Positions 6,341-14,969 of a DNA stretch of 34,911 nt are shown here, piece after piece; the stretch's first letter is position 1; every line of letters begins with the position of its first letter. Source of the DNA: Hyphomicrobiales bacterium. GTDB taxonomy: Bacteria > Pseudomonadota > Alphaproteobacteria > Rhizobiales > Aestuariivirgaceae. The position numbers and the translations under genes are program-made. The stretch spans positions 1 to 34,911 of the forward strand of contig JALUAB010000225.1 of NCBI GenBank assembly GCA_027051195.1, read 5' to 3'. The notes beneath the pieces are model-generated. The model was not told the DNA's origin. It searched no databases and worked only from the letters and a program-made list of their open reading frames with translations.

Positions 6341-7585
6341 TCAGGCGGCCTTCTTCAGCTCCTCCACCTTCCCGCCGGCCAGGTGCGGATCCACTTCCGC
6401 ATCCGCCAGAGATACGGGCAGGATACGCAGCACCTTCGCCGCCAGCAGGGTTATGGCCACCCCCATCGCCACGCCGCCGATACCCAGCAGAATCTCCGGC
6501 ATAGTCGGCGCATAATTGGCCACCACGCCGTCGAGGAAGCTGCTCTTCACCTCCTTGCCCGGGAACAGCACCAGCGGATACGACTGGCCGCCGATGATGA
6601 CAAAATACATCAGCGAGATACCGCCAATGATGGTGAGAATGGAGGCGAAGATCACTGGCTTCATGCTGGTGCGGGCGGATCCGGAAAACACCATCAGCAT
6701 CGGCAGGATGGTGCCCACGCCGATGAAGCCCAGCCAGTAGAGCCAGCTGTAGACGTTGCCGGAGAAGAAAAGGTACTGGACCACCGGGCGATGTTCGGCC
6801 GCATACAGATCGGTGAGCCACCACACCACGGTGAAATAGGCCGCCGCCGCCAGGAACACGCCCAGCAGCCGCCCCATACGGTTCACCAGACCGACGCCGA
6901 CAGGCCGCTCGTCTCCGCGCATCAGCGCCGTCATCAACAGAATGAAGATGGCCAGTCCGAAGGAGAACGACAGCGCGATGAACATTGGCGCGAACACGGC
7001 CAGGTCATAGGCCTGCCGCGCCACCAGCCAGCCGAAGATGGAGCCGGTGCCCGTGGTGAGGATGAGACGCCAGACGAAAGCCAGCGTGCCCGCCGTCCTG
7101 TAGAACCGGCGCACGCGGAAGTCCTGGCTCATCTGCGTGTAGAGATACAGCAGCACCACGGCGAAGAAGCCGTTGTATAGATAGATGTTCCACGCGAAGA
7201 TGGAGTGGAAGTTGTATTCCGTCATGGCCACGATCAGCCGGTCGGGCCGCCCCAGGTCCAGCACCAGGATGACCAGACCGCCGGCCAGCGCCGCCGCCGC
7301 CATCACCGCCGAGAGCCGGCCCAGCGGCTTGTAGGCCGTGCGCCCGAACACGGTACCGATGGAGGCGACGTTCAGGATGCCGGAAGCGGCCACGATGAGG
7401 AACACGGCGAACACGTGCGGCATGCCCCACACGATCTGGTTGGTCATGCCGGTGACCACATGGCCGTGATGCTCCATGTAGTAGGCGGCCGCCAGCCCGA
7501 TGAGCATCAGCGCGCCCATGGAGAGCAGCGCCGTGTAGTAGCCCACCCTGGACTGCAGATATTCGTAGTGGAAGTGCTTCTTCAT
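6341..7585 (-). CDS. dsrP: DsrP, NrfD/PsrC-type membrane subunit of DsrMKJOP
   Basis: A 414-residue integral membrane protein with about ten hydrophobic helices (for example residues 15-36, then around HVFAVFLIVAASG and the segment ending in LVILVLDLGRPDR). The GRPDRL motif after a membrane helix is typical of the NrfD/PsrC/DsrP family. It would take electrons between the quinone pool and the periplasmic DsrJO module, linking DsrC trisulfide oxidation to respiration. ATG at 7585 starts the protein as MKKHFHYEY; the longer frame opening at 7630 overlaps dsrO. It lies 16 nt after dsrO and is the last gene before the terminator at 6278-6312. Confidence 0.9.
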   Translation of the reverse strand: MKKHFHYEYLQSRVGYYTALLSMGALMLIGLAAAYYMEHHGHVVTGMTNQIVWGMPHVFAVFLIVAASGILNVASIGTVFGRTAYKPLGRLSAVMAAAALAGGLVILVLDLGRPDRLIVAMTEYNFHSIFAWNIYLYNGFFAVVLLYLYTQMSQDFRVRRFYRTAGTLAFVWRLILTTGTGSIFGWLVARQAYDLAVFAPMFIALSFSFGLAIFILLMTALMRGDERPVGVGLVNRMGRLLGVFLAAAAYFTVVWWLTDLYAAEHRPVVQYLFFSGNVYSWLYWLGFIGVGTILPMLMVFSGSARTSMKPVIFASILTIIGGISLMYFVIIGGQSYPLVLFPGKEVKSSFLDGVVANYAPTMPEILLGIGGVAMGVAITLLAAKVLRILPVSLADAEVDPHLAGGKVEELKKAA

Positions 7586-7601
7586 GGCGTCCACCCTCCA
7601 C

Positions 7602-8387
7602 TCACGGCAGCCGCGTGTAGCGAATGCCATTGTCCGTGCCGAGGTCGGCGCGGATCTGGTAACTGCGGATTTCCTTCAGCCGCTTGCGCAGCTCGGAGTT
7701 CGGGTCGTTCATGTCGCCGAACAGCATCGCGCCTTCCGGGCAGGCCTCGGCGCAGGCCGGGATGCGCCCCACGTCGATACGGTGCGCGCAGAAATCGCAT
7801 GATGTCACGCAGCCCTTGCCCATCGGCGCATGAAACCGCTTCTTCTCTTCCGGAATGTCCTCGTGCACAAAGGAACGCGCCTTGTAGGGACAGGCCATCA
7901 TGCAATAGCGGCAGCCGATGCAGGTGTGCATGTTCACCCGCACGATGCCGTCCTCGCGGCGCATGGAGGCACCGGTGGGACACACGTCCACGCACGGCGG
8001 GTTGGCACAGTGCTGGCACATCACCGGCAGCGACGCCATGAAGCCGGTGAGCGGATCCTTCACATCCACCTTGCGGATCCACTGCACGTCCGTCTCCGAT
8101 CCCGGCTCCGCCTCCCAGCCGTTTTCCTTCTTGCACGCTTCCACGCACTTGTCACAGCCGCTGGTGCATTTGGAGGTGTCGATGAGCATGCCCCAGCGCT
8201 TTTTCGGATCGAGCGGCTCCCCGGGCTTCTTGGCCTGCGCCTCACCGCCCATGCTGTAGAGCATCATGCCGCCGCCCAGCGAAACGACGCTGGCTGCCGC
8301 GATATTGCGCAGGAATTCGCGCCGCGCCTCGTCGATCTCATCGCGCCGCGCCTGCTCGTGCCTGTCCCTGGCGCCCTGATCGCTCAT
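7602..8387 (-). CDS. dsrO: DsrO, Tat-exported iron-sulfur subunit of DsrMKJOP
   Basis: A 261-residue periplasmic ferredoxin-like protein. The N-terminus carries a twin-arginine signal (RREFLRN, residues 22-28, then a hydrophobic stretch ending at AQA). Four cysteine groups follow: CTSGCDKCVEAC, CQHCANPPCVDVCP, CIGCRYCMMACP and CDFCAHR...CAEACPEG, enough for several [4Fe-4S] clusters as in NrfC/HmeA-type proteins. It should relay electrons between triheme DsrJ and membrane DsrP. Its start codon overlaps the dsrJ stop (ATGA), so the two are translationally coupled. Confidence 0.92.
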   Translation of the reverse strand: MSDQGARDRHEQARRDEIDEARREFLRNIAAASVVSLGGGMMLYSMGGEAQAKKPGEPLDPKKRWGMLIDTSKCTSGCDKCVEACKKENGWEAEPGSETDVQWIRKVDVKDPLTGFMASLPVMCQHCANPPCVDVCPTGASMRREDGIVRVNMHTCIGCRYCMMACPYKARSFVHEDIPEEKKRFHAPMGKGCVTSCDFCAHRIDVGRIPACAEACPEGAMLFGDMNDPNSELRKRLKEIRSYQIRADLGTDNGIRYTRLP

Positions 8388-8857
8388 TTGCGCCCTCCCT
8401 GCACATACTCCAAAAGTTGCGCGAACTTGCTCTGCTTGCTTCCCATGCCACCCGGCAGCGCAGCCTGCGTATCCGTCTCTTCGGGCACCGACTTGTGGCA
8501 GCTCCAGCAGTCCACCTTCACTGCCGCGAAGTCATGGCATACGCGGCAGAAATGCTTCGGCGAGGCCACGGTAACAGGCTTGCCGGTCTTTTCGTCCTTG
8601 ACCATGTGGCAGGTCAGGCAGGCGGAAAGAGACGCCTTGCCGCCGCGTATGCCCTTGAACATGGTATCATCGCGCCGGTGCATGAGAATGTTCATGTGTT
8701 CCCGCCGCATCTGATCCCCGGGCAGCACACAGTCGCCCTTGGTCCTGTCGATGGGGATCTTCGGCACGATATCACCGGCCTGAGCCACCGATGTCGCCAG
8801 CACGAGGCCGGCACAAGCGGCCAGAATGGCCGGGGCTGCTCTCCCGAATGCGCGCAT
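8384..8857 (-). CDS. dsrJ: DsrJ, triheme cytochrome c of DsrMKJOP
   Basis: A 157-residue periplasmic cytochrome with an N-terminal signal anchor (residues 7-27, ending VAQA) and exactly three heme c sites: CLTCH (80-84), CRVCH (104-108) and CWSCH (117-121). In A. vinosum DsrJ one heme has unusual His/Cys ligation; Cys43 in GDCVLP is the likely counterpart here, inferred from position. ATG at 8857 is used because the signal sequence follows directly, while the open frame extends upstream into the intergenic hairpin. Its end overlaps dsrO by 4 nt. Confidence 0.9.
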   Translation of the reverse strand: MRAFGRAAPAILAACAGLVLATSVAQAGDIVPKIPIDRTKGDCVLPGDQMRREHMNILMHRRDDTMFKGIRGGKASLSACLTCHMVKDEKTGKPVTVASPKHFCRVCHDFAAVKVDCWSCHKSVPEETDTQAALPGGMGSKQSKFAQLLEYVQGGRK

Positions 8858-8910
8858 GATGCTCGCCCGCCTGTTGTCCGGTTTTCCCACTCGCCCCCGA
8901 TGGCGTCGGC

Positions 8911-8935
8911 CGGGAGCGCCAGTCCGGCGCTCCCG
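8911..8935 (-). other. stem-loop in the dsrL-dsrJ gap
   Basis: CGGGAGCGCC/GGCGCTCCCG form a perfect 10-bp stem around the 5-nt loop at 8921-8925, 16 nt after the dsrL stop. There is no U-tract, so an mRNA processing or stabilising element fits better than a terminator. Confidence 0.55.
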
Positions 8936-8951
8936 CCCGCTCTCGTTCTGT

Positions 8952-10928
8952 TTACTGGCCGAGGCCCATCTTGATGTAGCCCGTCGGGCACACGTCGGAG
9001 CAGATGTGGCAGCCGACGCAGCGGGTATATTCCGTGAACACGTAACGCCCCACGGCGCGTTCCGACTTCGGCACGCGGTGCACCGCATCCTGCGGGCAGA
9101 AGATCACGCAGTTGTCGCACTCGAAGCACAGGCCGCAGCTCATGCAGCGCTCTCCCTCGTGCACCGCCTGCTCTTCCGTCAGCGGCTTGATGCGCTCCTG
9201 GAAGTTGCCCAGCACGTGTTCGGCGTCGATGGGAATCTCCTCGCGCCGGGAACGCGGATCCTCGGTGAAGTGGCCGAGGAACATCTCTTCGTGCGTGACG
9301 ACTTCCGAACCGGCACGATCCTCGTAATTGTGCACCGCCCATTCGGATTCACAGGTGCCCATCACCTGCGCGCCGTCATAGGGTTGCACGTCATGTCCGC
9401 GCTGCGCCAGTTCGTTCAGCAGGTTGAAGTGCGCCACGTCCACTTTCGGGCGCTTCTCCAGCGGCTCGCCGGAGAGATAGTGCGCGATTTCATCCGCTGC
9501 GATGCGCGCATGACCGATGGCGGTAGTCAGCAGATGCGGACGGATGATATCGCCGCCGGCAAAGTGTTTCTCCTGCCCGGCCACGCGGAAGTAGGCGTCG
9601 GTATCCATGAACCCGCGCTCGTTGGCCAGGTCCTCGAAGCCCTCGAAGTCGCCATACTGGCCGATGGCGGCGACGATCAGGTCGGCCTCCACCTCGAACT
9701 CCGTGCCCTCGATGGGAACCGGCGTCATGCCGTCCATCTTGCATTCGCACATCTTCAGGGCGATAGCCTTGCCGTTCTCGTCCTTGATCACCTCCAGCGG
9801 CATCACGCCACCGATGATGCGCACGCCCTCGCGCATGGCCTCCTGGCGCTCGTGCTCCTGCGCCACCATCTGGTCGATGGGGAACAGCGAGGTCAGCACT
9901 GCCTCCACGCCCTCGCGGCGCAGGATGCCGGCCACGTCATCGGCGGTGAAGCCGCCGATCTTGCCGTCGATGTTGTCCGGCTTGCGCACGTCCGTGATGT
10001 GGCCAAGACGGCGCGCCACGGACGCCACGTCAATGGAGGTGTCACCGCCGCCCACAACGACGATCTTCTTGGCGGTACCGTAAACCCAGCCCTGGTTGAA
10101 CGCTTCCAGGAACTCCACGCCGGTGATGCAGTTCTCGCAGTCCTCCCAGCCCGGAACGGGAAGCGGCCGCCCCTTCTGCGCGCCGATGGCCCAGAAGATG
10201 GCATCGAATTCCTCTTCCAGCTGCTCCACGGAAACGTCGCGGCCCACACGCGTGTTGGTGCGCGCCTCCACGCCCATGTCGAGGATACGCTGGATCTCCG
10301 CATCCAGCTTGTCGCGCGGCACGCGGTAGGTGGGAATACCATAGCGCATCATGCCACCCAGCTTCGGATGCTCCTCGAAGATGGTGACGTTGAAGCCCTT
10401 CTTGCGCAGGAAATAGGCTGCCGCCATGCCCGCCGGGCCGGAGCCGACTATGGCCACCTTCTTCAGCGCCTCGTTGCCGGCGGCGACGGGCTCCTCATAC
10501 TTCAGGCCCTGGTCAATGGCCCAGTCGCCGACATAATGCTCCAGTGCGTTGATGCCGACGAAATCGTCCACGACGTTGCGGTTGCAGCCGTCCTCGCACG
10601 GCGCCGGGCACACGCGGCCCATGATGGCCGGAAACGGATTGGCCTTGGACATGCGCTCGAAGGCATACTGCTGCCAGGGCATGTTTTCGTCCGCAGGCTT
10701 GTCCATGCCGCGCGCGATGGCCAGCCAGCCGCGGATGTCGTGGCCGGAGGGGCAGGACGCCGAGCACGGCGGCGTCTTCACCACATAGACCGGGCACTTG
10801 TAGGAGGTATCGCCGACGAAGATCTTTTCCTCCAGATCCCACTCCTTGGGGTTCTCGCCCTCGCGGTACCGGCGGAAGAATTTGCCGTCGGTCTTCGGAA
10901 GACCCTTTTTCTTGATCGGTGTGCTCAT
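8952..10928 (-). CDS. dsrL: DsrL, NAD(P)H:acceptor oxidoreductase, iron-sulfur flavoprotein
   Basis: A 658-residue cytosolic protein related to the small subunit of glutamate synthase. In sulfur oxidisers DsrL takes electrons from DsrAB and reduces NAD(P)+. N-terminal cysteines (CSASCPSG, near 55-62; CPAPCEDGC, 107-115) form the GltD-like cluster region. The FAD Rossmann motif is VAIVGSGPAGMAAAYF (158-173) and the NAD(P)H motif is VVVGGGDTSIDVA (290-302). A C-terminal ferredoxin domain has CMSCGLCFECDNCVIFCP (595-612) and CVGCHICSDVCP (637-648). The presence of the C-terminal ferredoxin and an adjacent dsrEFHC set marks the oxidative rDsr type. It lies 78 nt after dsrK; GGAGGGTGAAAC precedes the ATG. 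Confidence 0.93.
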   Translation of the reverse strand: MSTPIKKKGLPKTDGKFFRRYREGENPKEWDLEEKIFVGDTSYKCPVYVVKTPPCSASCPSGHDIRGWLAIARGMDKPADENMPWQQYAFERMSKANPFPAIMGRVCPAPCEDGCNRNVVDDFVGINALEHYVGDWAIDQGLKYEEPVAAGNEALKKVAIVGSGPAGMAAAYFLRKKGFNVTIFEEHPKLGGMMRYGIPTYRVPRDKLDAEIQRILDMGVEARTNTRVGRDVSVEQLEEEFDAIFWAIGAQKGRPLPVPGWEDCENCITGVEFLEAFNQGWVYGTAKKIVVVGGGDTSIDVASVARRLGHITDVRKPDNIDGKIGGFTADDVAGILRREGVEAVLTSLFPIDQMVAQEHERQEAMREGVRIIGGVMPLEVIKDENGKAIALKMCECKMDGMTPVPIEGTEFEVEADLIVAAIGQYGDFEGFEDLANERGFMDTDAYFRVAGQEKHFAGGDIIRPHLLTTAIGHARIAADEIAHYLSGEPLEKRPKVDVAHFNLLNELAQRGHDVQPYDGAQVMGTCESEWAVHNYEDRAGSEVVTHEEMFLGHFTEDPRSRREEIPIDAEHVLGNFQERIKPLTEEQAVHEGERCMSCGLCFECDNCVIFCPQDAVHRVPKSERAVGRYVFTEYTRCVGCHICSDVCPTGYIKMGLGQ

Positions 10929-11006
10929 GTTTCACCCTCCATCTGCCCGGACGCTCATGCCCGGACCATTCCTGTTGCTGTTCCTTCAGGCCTCTCGGAC
11001 CATTGC

Positions 11007-12584
11007 CTATTCCGCTGCATCCACCGCGTTTTCCGCGTCCTCGCCCATCAGCTCCTTTTCCTGCATGGAGCCGGGCAGGATGATCGCGTTCGACACCAGC
11101 TGATGCACCGACATGATGTCGTCCACCGCGTAGCCGTAATCCGGCATGACCTTGGCGAACTGCGTCTTGCAGATGGCGCAGATGGCGGCCATCTTGTTGA
11201 CACCATATTCCTCCGTGACGTGCTTGAGCGCCTTCATGCGCGGGCTGCCGCCCTTCTTCCGCAGCTCCATCAGGTCGTCCGTAAGCAACCCGCCGCCACC
11301 GCCGCAGCACAGCGTCTCTTCGCGCGTCGTGCCCTCCGGCATCTCGTAGTAATGGTTGCAGACGGCCTTGATGATGTTGCGCGGAATGTCGAACTGCCCG
11401 CCCGGATAGTCGCCCATGCGCGAGGCGCGCGCCACGTTGCACGAATCGTGATAGGTGAGCTTGATCCAGTCGTTCTGAGACTTGTCGAACTTCAAGAGCC
11501 CCTTCTGGATCGCATCCCAGGTGTATTCGCAGATGTGCTGCGGCACCGGATAGTTGGGATCCAGGAAATCGAACGGCCCGGCCAGCGTGTTCAGGAACTG
11601 ATAGGCCGCACGCCAGGCGTGCCCACACTCGCCGATGATGATGCGCTTCACGCCCAGGTCGATCGCCGCCTTGCGGATGCGCAGCGCGATACGCCGCATG
11701 TTCTCGTAGGAGCCGATGAACATGGCGAAATTAGCCGCTTCCGAGGCATAGGAGGAAAGCGTCCACTTCGCGCCGGTGGCGTGAAACACCTTGGCGTAAC
11801 CGATCAGACCATCGATGTGCGGCTCGGCGAAGAAGTCGGCCGAAGGCGTCACCAGCAGAATATCGGCCGGCTCGTCCAGCGGAATGCGCACCTTCACGCC
11901 GGTATCTTCCTCGATCTCCTCCTCCAGGTCTTCCAGCGTGGACTCCAGCGCCGGCTTGGGCAGGCCGAGGTTGTTGCCCACCTTGAACACCTTGCCGATA
12001 ATCTCGTTGGTATATTTCATGCCGACGCCGACGGAATCGAGGATCTCGCGCGCCGCCATGGTGATTTCGGCGGTATCGATGCCATAGGGGCAGAAAACCG
12101 AACAACGCCTGCATTCGGAGCACTGGAAATAGTAAGTGTACCACTCCTCCAGCACGTCTTCCGTCAGCTCCCGCGCTCCCACCAGAGACGGGAACCACTT
12201 GCCCGGCAGGGTAAAATAGCGCCGATAGACGCTGCGCAGCAAATCCTGACGCCCCACCGGCATGTTCTTCGGATCGGAGGTGCCCATGTAGTAGTGGCAC
12301 TTGTCGGTGCACGCACCACACTTCACGCAGATGTCCAGGAACAGGCGGAAGGAACGCACCTTGCCGCGCATTTCCTCCATTTTGCCAAGCACGCGCTCTT
12401 TCCAGTCCGGAGGCAGCTCGCCCGGATATCCGAGCGGCTCCTGAAACTCCGGTGCCGCCTTGTAGGACTGGATATGCGCGGATGCTCCCTCCTTCGGCTC
12501 CGGATTGAAGTAGAGCGGATCCTCCTTCGCCTCCTGCGGCAGCTCGTCCGTCACACCCTGCGCGTTCTTTTCCAGATCAGACAC
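11007..12584 (-). CDS. dsrK: DsrK, HdrD-like catalytic subunit of DsrMKJOP
   Basis: A 525-residue iron-sulfur protein at the cytoplasmic face of the membrane that handles DsrC trisulfide. Two ferredoxin motifs lie at CVKCGACTDKC (about 86-96) and CSECRRCSVFCPYG (about 155-168). CCG-type regions follow, including CGHAWRAAYQF and LCCGGGGGLLTDD, as in heterodisulfide reductase HdrD, where they hold the noncubane catalytic cluster. The GTG at 12584 is chosen because GGGAGAG stands just upstream and the protein then begins MSDLEKN; starting at 12647 would add 21 residues running through the intergenic spacer. It lies 81 nt after dsrM. Confidence 0.92.
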   Translation of the reverse strand: MSDLEKNAQGVTDELPQEAKEDPLYFNPEPKEGASAHIQSYKAAPEFQEPLGYPGELPPDWKERVLGKMEEMRGKVRSFRLFLDICVKCGACTDKCHYYMGTSDPKNMPVGRQDLLRSVYRRYFTLPGKWFPSLVGARELTEDVLEEWYTYYFQCSECRRCSVFCPYGIDTAEITMAAREILDSVGVGMKYTNEIIGKVFKVGNNLGLPKPALESTLEDLEEEIEEDTGVKVRIPLDEPADILLVTPSADFFAEPHIDGLIGYAKVFHATGAKWTLSSYASEAANFAMFIGSYENMRRIALRIRKAAIDLGVKRIIIGECGHAWRAAYQFLNTLAGPFDFLDPNYPVPQHICEYTWDAIQKGLLKFDKSQNDWIKLTYHDSCNVARASRMGDYPGGQFDIPRNIIKAVCNHYYEMPEGTTREETLCCGGGGGLLTDDLMELRKKGGSPRMKALKHVTEEYGVNKMAAICAICKTQFAKVMPDYGYAVDDIMSVHQLVSNAIILPGSMQEKELMGEDAENAVDAAE

Positions 12585-12624
12585 GGCTCTCTCCCGCCAT
12601 TGACAGATCGGTTTCCTTGTCCAC

Positions 12625-12643
12625 GCCGGCCGCTCACGCCGGC
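12625..12643 (-). other. small stem-loop between dsrM and dsrK
   Basis: GCCGGC at 12625-12630 and 12638-12643 can pair (6 bp, 7-nt loop). It is weaker than the other intergenic hairpins of the operon and is listed because it follows the same pattern. Confidence 0.35.
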
Positions 12644-12665
12644 TCAATTCCTCTCACCACCGTGA

Positions 12666-13400
12666 CTACTCCTGCGGCACCTGGTCGATGGGTGGCAGAA
12701 CCGGCGACTGATAGAAACGTTCACGCGGATCGTCCACGGCGTTGCGCGTCGGCGAGAAGAACACGCCCGGCGCATGCACCAGCTTGGAGAACGGGAAGAT
12801 GATCATCCACAGCGCCACCAGGCCGAGATGCAGCAGCAACTGCGGCGAATTCGGCAACGGCTGCCAGTTGAACGTCATCAACCCCAGAAAGAAGGCCTTG
12901 ACACCCACGACATCCGTCCTGGTCACGAACGTCATCATCAGCCCCGAAATGCCGATACCGAGAAACAGCAGCAGCATGAGATAGTCCGAGGGGGCCGAGA
13001 TGTAGCGCACCCGGGCGACGAACATCCGCCGAGCCAGAAGCCCCAGCGCGCCCAGCACGAAAGTGAGCCCGGCATACTTGCCGAACGGCTGCGCCAGCGC
13101 GATGAGCTCCGGCACCGGCTGCAGGAAGTAGCGCAAATGACGAATGATGATCAGCCACAGGGAAGCGTGGAAAAGCTGCGCGAAGATCCAGATCCACTTG
13201 TTGGACTTCCACAGCGACTCGAAAAACAGCACTTCCTTGAACATGCGCCACAGCACGCCGACGCGCGTGGTGGGAGCCGGCGTCGTCGGAATCTTAAGCG
13301 GTACCGGCGTCTTCTTGTATTCCCATATGCGATAGGCGATGCCGCCGACGAAGATAACGAAGGCGACATAGAACAGAAGTGCATACACGGTCGTCAGCAC
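12666..13400 (-). CDS. dsrM: DsrM, cytochrome b membrane subunit of DsrMKJOP
   Basis: A 244-residue NarI-like diheme cytochrome b with about five or six membrane helices: the first spans TTVYALLFYVAFVIFVGGIAY (broken here as residues 3-23), then LFHASLWLIIIRHLRYF, YAGLTFVLGALGLLAR, YLMLLLFLGIGISGLMM and LLLHLGLVALWMIIFPF. Histidines in the helices (LFHASLW, LLLHLGL, KLVHAPG) are the expected heme b ligands. It exchanges electrons between DsrK and quinone. The GTG at 13400 is preferred: GGGAGGAAG sits 6 nt upstream and the first helix follows at once, as in other DsrM. The longer frame to 13478 would add 26 charged residues. Confidence 0.9.
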   Translation of the reverse strand: MLTTVYALLFYVAFVIFVGGIAYRIWEYKKTPVPLKIPTTPAPTTRVGVLWRMFKEVLFFESLWKSNKWIWIFAQLFHASLWLIIIRHLRYFLQPVPELIALAQPFGKYAGLTFVLGALGLLARRMFVARVRYISAPSDYLMLLLFLGIGISGLMMTFVTRTDVVGVKAFFLGLMTFNWQPLPNSPQLLLHLGLVALWMIIFPFSKLVHAPGVFFSPTRNAVDDPRERFYQSPVLPPIDQVPQE

Positions 13401-13692
13401 CGGACTTCCTCCCACCTCTTCGCGAACCGGATGCTCCGCCCCCGGCCAGTATCGGCCCGGCACGGATACCGTCGCCATCTCCCCCGTTTGCTGCGGATGC
13501 CAGCTTCCGGCTCCGGCCTCAAGGCGACATTTTTGCGCAAGCCGCCACTCGCAACCTGCACTCTGATGGCCGACGCCCGAATACCGTCAGCCGTCACAGC
13601 GCAAGCCCGCGCCCATAAGTTTGAGCGGCCAGACGACGATGAACCGCGTGAGGGGTGGCGGACAGGCTTCTCGCCTGCCCGCCAGCATCGCA
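13401..13692. other. 292-nt gap between dsrC and dsrM
   Basis: No supported gene. It is the longest gap inside the dsr operon. Next to dsrC it holds the stem-loop at 13657-13683. The remainder contains no clear promoter. The gap suggests that dsrC and dsrMKLJOP levels are set separately by RNA processing or partial termination. Confidence 0.5.
13657..13683 (-). terminator. stable stem-loop directly after dsrC
   Basis: GGCGGACAGGC (13657-13667) and GCCTGCCCGCC (13673-13683) pair over 11 bp with one mismatch on the plus strand that is a G-U wobble in the minus-strand RNA; the loop is 5 nt. It starts 9 nt after the dsrC stop. Without a U-tract it may act as a partial terminator or as a 3' barrier that protects the dsrC message. 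Confidence 0.6.
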
Positions 13693-14034
13693 TTACACGC
13701 AGCCGGTCGGCTTCGGCAGACCGGCGATCTTGCACGCCTGCTTCGCCGGACCATAGGGGAACAGCTCATAGAGATACTTGTTGTTCCCCTTTTCAGGACC
13801 GAACTTCTTCTTGATCGCCTTAACGAGCACGCGGATGGCCGGCGCGATCTGATACTCGTCGTAATACTCGCGCAGGAAGTTCACCACCTCCCAGTGCTCG
13901 TCGGTCATGTCGATGCCTTCCTGCTTCGCGATGACCTCGGCGAGCTCCTTCGACCAGTCGGAAAGGTTGGTAATGTAACCTTCCTCGTCGTGCGGAACCT
14001 GTTTGCCGTTGACCTCGTAGAAACCAGTGGACAT
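13693..14034 (-). CDS. dsrC: DsrC, sulfur-carrier protein
   Basis: A 113-residue cytosolic protein of the TusE/DsrC/DsvC family. It carries sulfur between DsrEFH, DsrAB and DsrMKJOP as a trisulfide between two cysteines. Both are present in the flexible C-terminal arm: Cys101 and the penultimate Cys112 in [13 protein letters not shown], with the exact ten-residue spacing of true DsrC; TusE lacks the first. Other family blocks include [23 protein letters not shown] and [31 protein letters not shown] gives a very strong ribosome site. The gene has its own A/T-rich leader (14085-14110) and a 3' stem-loop, consistent with high or separate expression. Confidence 0.95.
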   Translation of the reverse strand: MSTGFYEVNGKQVPHDEEGYITNLSDWSKELAEVIAKQEGIDMTDEHWEVVNFLREYYDEYQIAPAIRVLVKAIKKKFGPEKGNNKYLYELFPYGPAKQACKIAGLPKPTGCV

Positions 14035-14084
14035 TTCGCTTCTCCTCTTCCGTTGGTCACTCGGGAGCCGCAGATGCGGTCTCG

Positions 14085-14110
14085 TATGTATATTATGATA
14101 TATTCATATA
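14085..14110 (-). promoter_or_regulatory. A/T-rich candidate promoter or operator of dsrC
   Basis: Within otherwise GC-rich DNA, 23 of these 26 bases are A or T. On the minus strand it reads through GAATATATC and TAATATAC, 51-76 nt before the dsrC start, within a 198-nt gap after dsrH. No single -35/-10 pair is convincing. The AATAT half-sites resemble those in front of dsrA (18117-18136). Confidence 0.4.
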
Positions 14111-14232
14111 GTCCAGAGGCTTCTGCGTCCTCCTTGTGGAACTTCCGGGGGTTTTCCACCCTTCGAATCTGGTTGCCCTGGCGACCATGAATCACCAACT
14201 GGCAAGTGAAAACCACCCCTGCATGCCGACCC

Positions 14233-14535
14233 TTACAGCCAGGCCTGGGTCTTGTCCGTTTCCGTTACCAGATCGACGAAACCGGCGTAATCGACGACTT
14301 CCACGCCATCGATGAGCTTGCCTTCCAGGCCGCGCGCCTTCACGTCAGCGGAAAGCACGCAGACTTTCACGCCCTGCACGGCGGAGAGTACATCAGCTGC
14401 CCGCCCGCCTTTCATTGCGGCATAAACGCCATCCTCGATGAGCAGCACGACGTCGCCTTCACCCACGTGATTGAGGCAGCTTTCCAGCGTGTTGCACTGG
14501 TAGGGCGACTTGTTCACCGTATGCAGCATACCCAT
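14233..14535 (-). CDS. dsrH: DsrH, subunit of the DsrEFH sulfurtransferase
   Basis: A 100-residue cytosolic TusB-like protein. With DsrE and DsrF it forms the hexamer that hands sulfane sulfur to DsrC. The conserved cysteine is Cys20 in NTLESCLNHV, the same position as in known DsrH proteins. The family block DVVLLIEDGVYAAMKG follows, and the C-terminus contains DYAGFVDLV. It is 14 nt behind dsrF, and is the last gene before the 198-nt gap leading to dsrC. Confidence 0.9.
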   Translation of the reverse strand: MGMLHTVNKSPYQCNTLESCLNHVGEGDVVLLIEDGVYAAMKGGRAADVLSAVQGVKVCVLSADVKARGLEGKLIDGVEVVDYAGFVDLVTETDKTQAWL

Positions 14536-14549
14536 GATGTTCGCCCTCC

Positions 14550-14957
14550 TCAGAAGCTCAGGATAACATCGGAATCGCGCATGATCTGCGCCATTTCCTC
14601 ACGGGACACGATGCGAATGGACGATTTCTCCGCCCAGTCGTCATCCTCATCCTCGTAGGTCATCTCGATGAGATCGTCCTCGCTCAGTCCGCGCTCCTCT
14701 AGGGACTCGCGCTCCACATATACCTTCTGGATATCGTAGTCGCCAAGCGCGGTATAGGCCGGCTGGAAGTTCTTCACGCCCAGCTCGGACGTATCCCACC
14801 CTTTCACCAGCTGATAGACGCCGTCATCGAGGAAGGCCAGCGCCACGTCCTGCTCGAACGCAGCGCCGATGAGCACCACCTCCAGCGATTCCAGCGCATA
14901 AATGGTGCCGTGCGGCGCCTTCCGGTTCACGTAGAGAAACTTCTTCACGTCAGACAT
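14550..14957 (-). CDS. dsrF: DsrF, subunit of the DsrEFH sulfurtransferase
   Basis: A 135-residue TusC-like cytosolic protein. Key blocks are FLYVNRKAPHGTIYALESLEV (split here as residues 7-27), VALIGAAFEQ-like VVLIGAAFEQDVALAFLDDGVYQL, and a very acidic segment MTYEDEDDDW near 100-109. It has no cysteine at all, so it is structural and not a sulfur carrier, as expected for DsrF. It sits 12 nt after dsrE and 14 nt before dsrH. Confidence 0.9.
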   Translation of the reverse strand: MSDVKKFLYVNRKAPHGTIYALESLEVVLIGAAFEQDVALAFLDDGVYQLVKGWDTSELGVKNFQPAYTALGDYDIQKVYVERESLEERGLSEDDLIEMTYEDEDDDWAEKSSIRIVSREEMAQIMRDSDVILSF

Positions 14958-14969
14958 GTCCGCCTCCCG

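Noticed and set aside
4013-7180. A 1055-codon plus-strand open frame opposite dsrN, the DUF4202 gene and dsrP
   Set aside because: Same effect: it spans three well-supported genes and a terminator, with no ribosome site or recognisable domain.
8826-12665. A 1279-codon open frame on the plus strand opposite dsrJ-L-K
   Set aside because: It is a shadow of GC-rich codon use on the minus strand. It crosses several real genes, is full of Arg/His/Ala runs, and shows no family motif.
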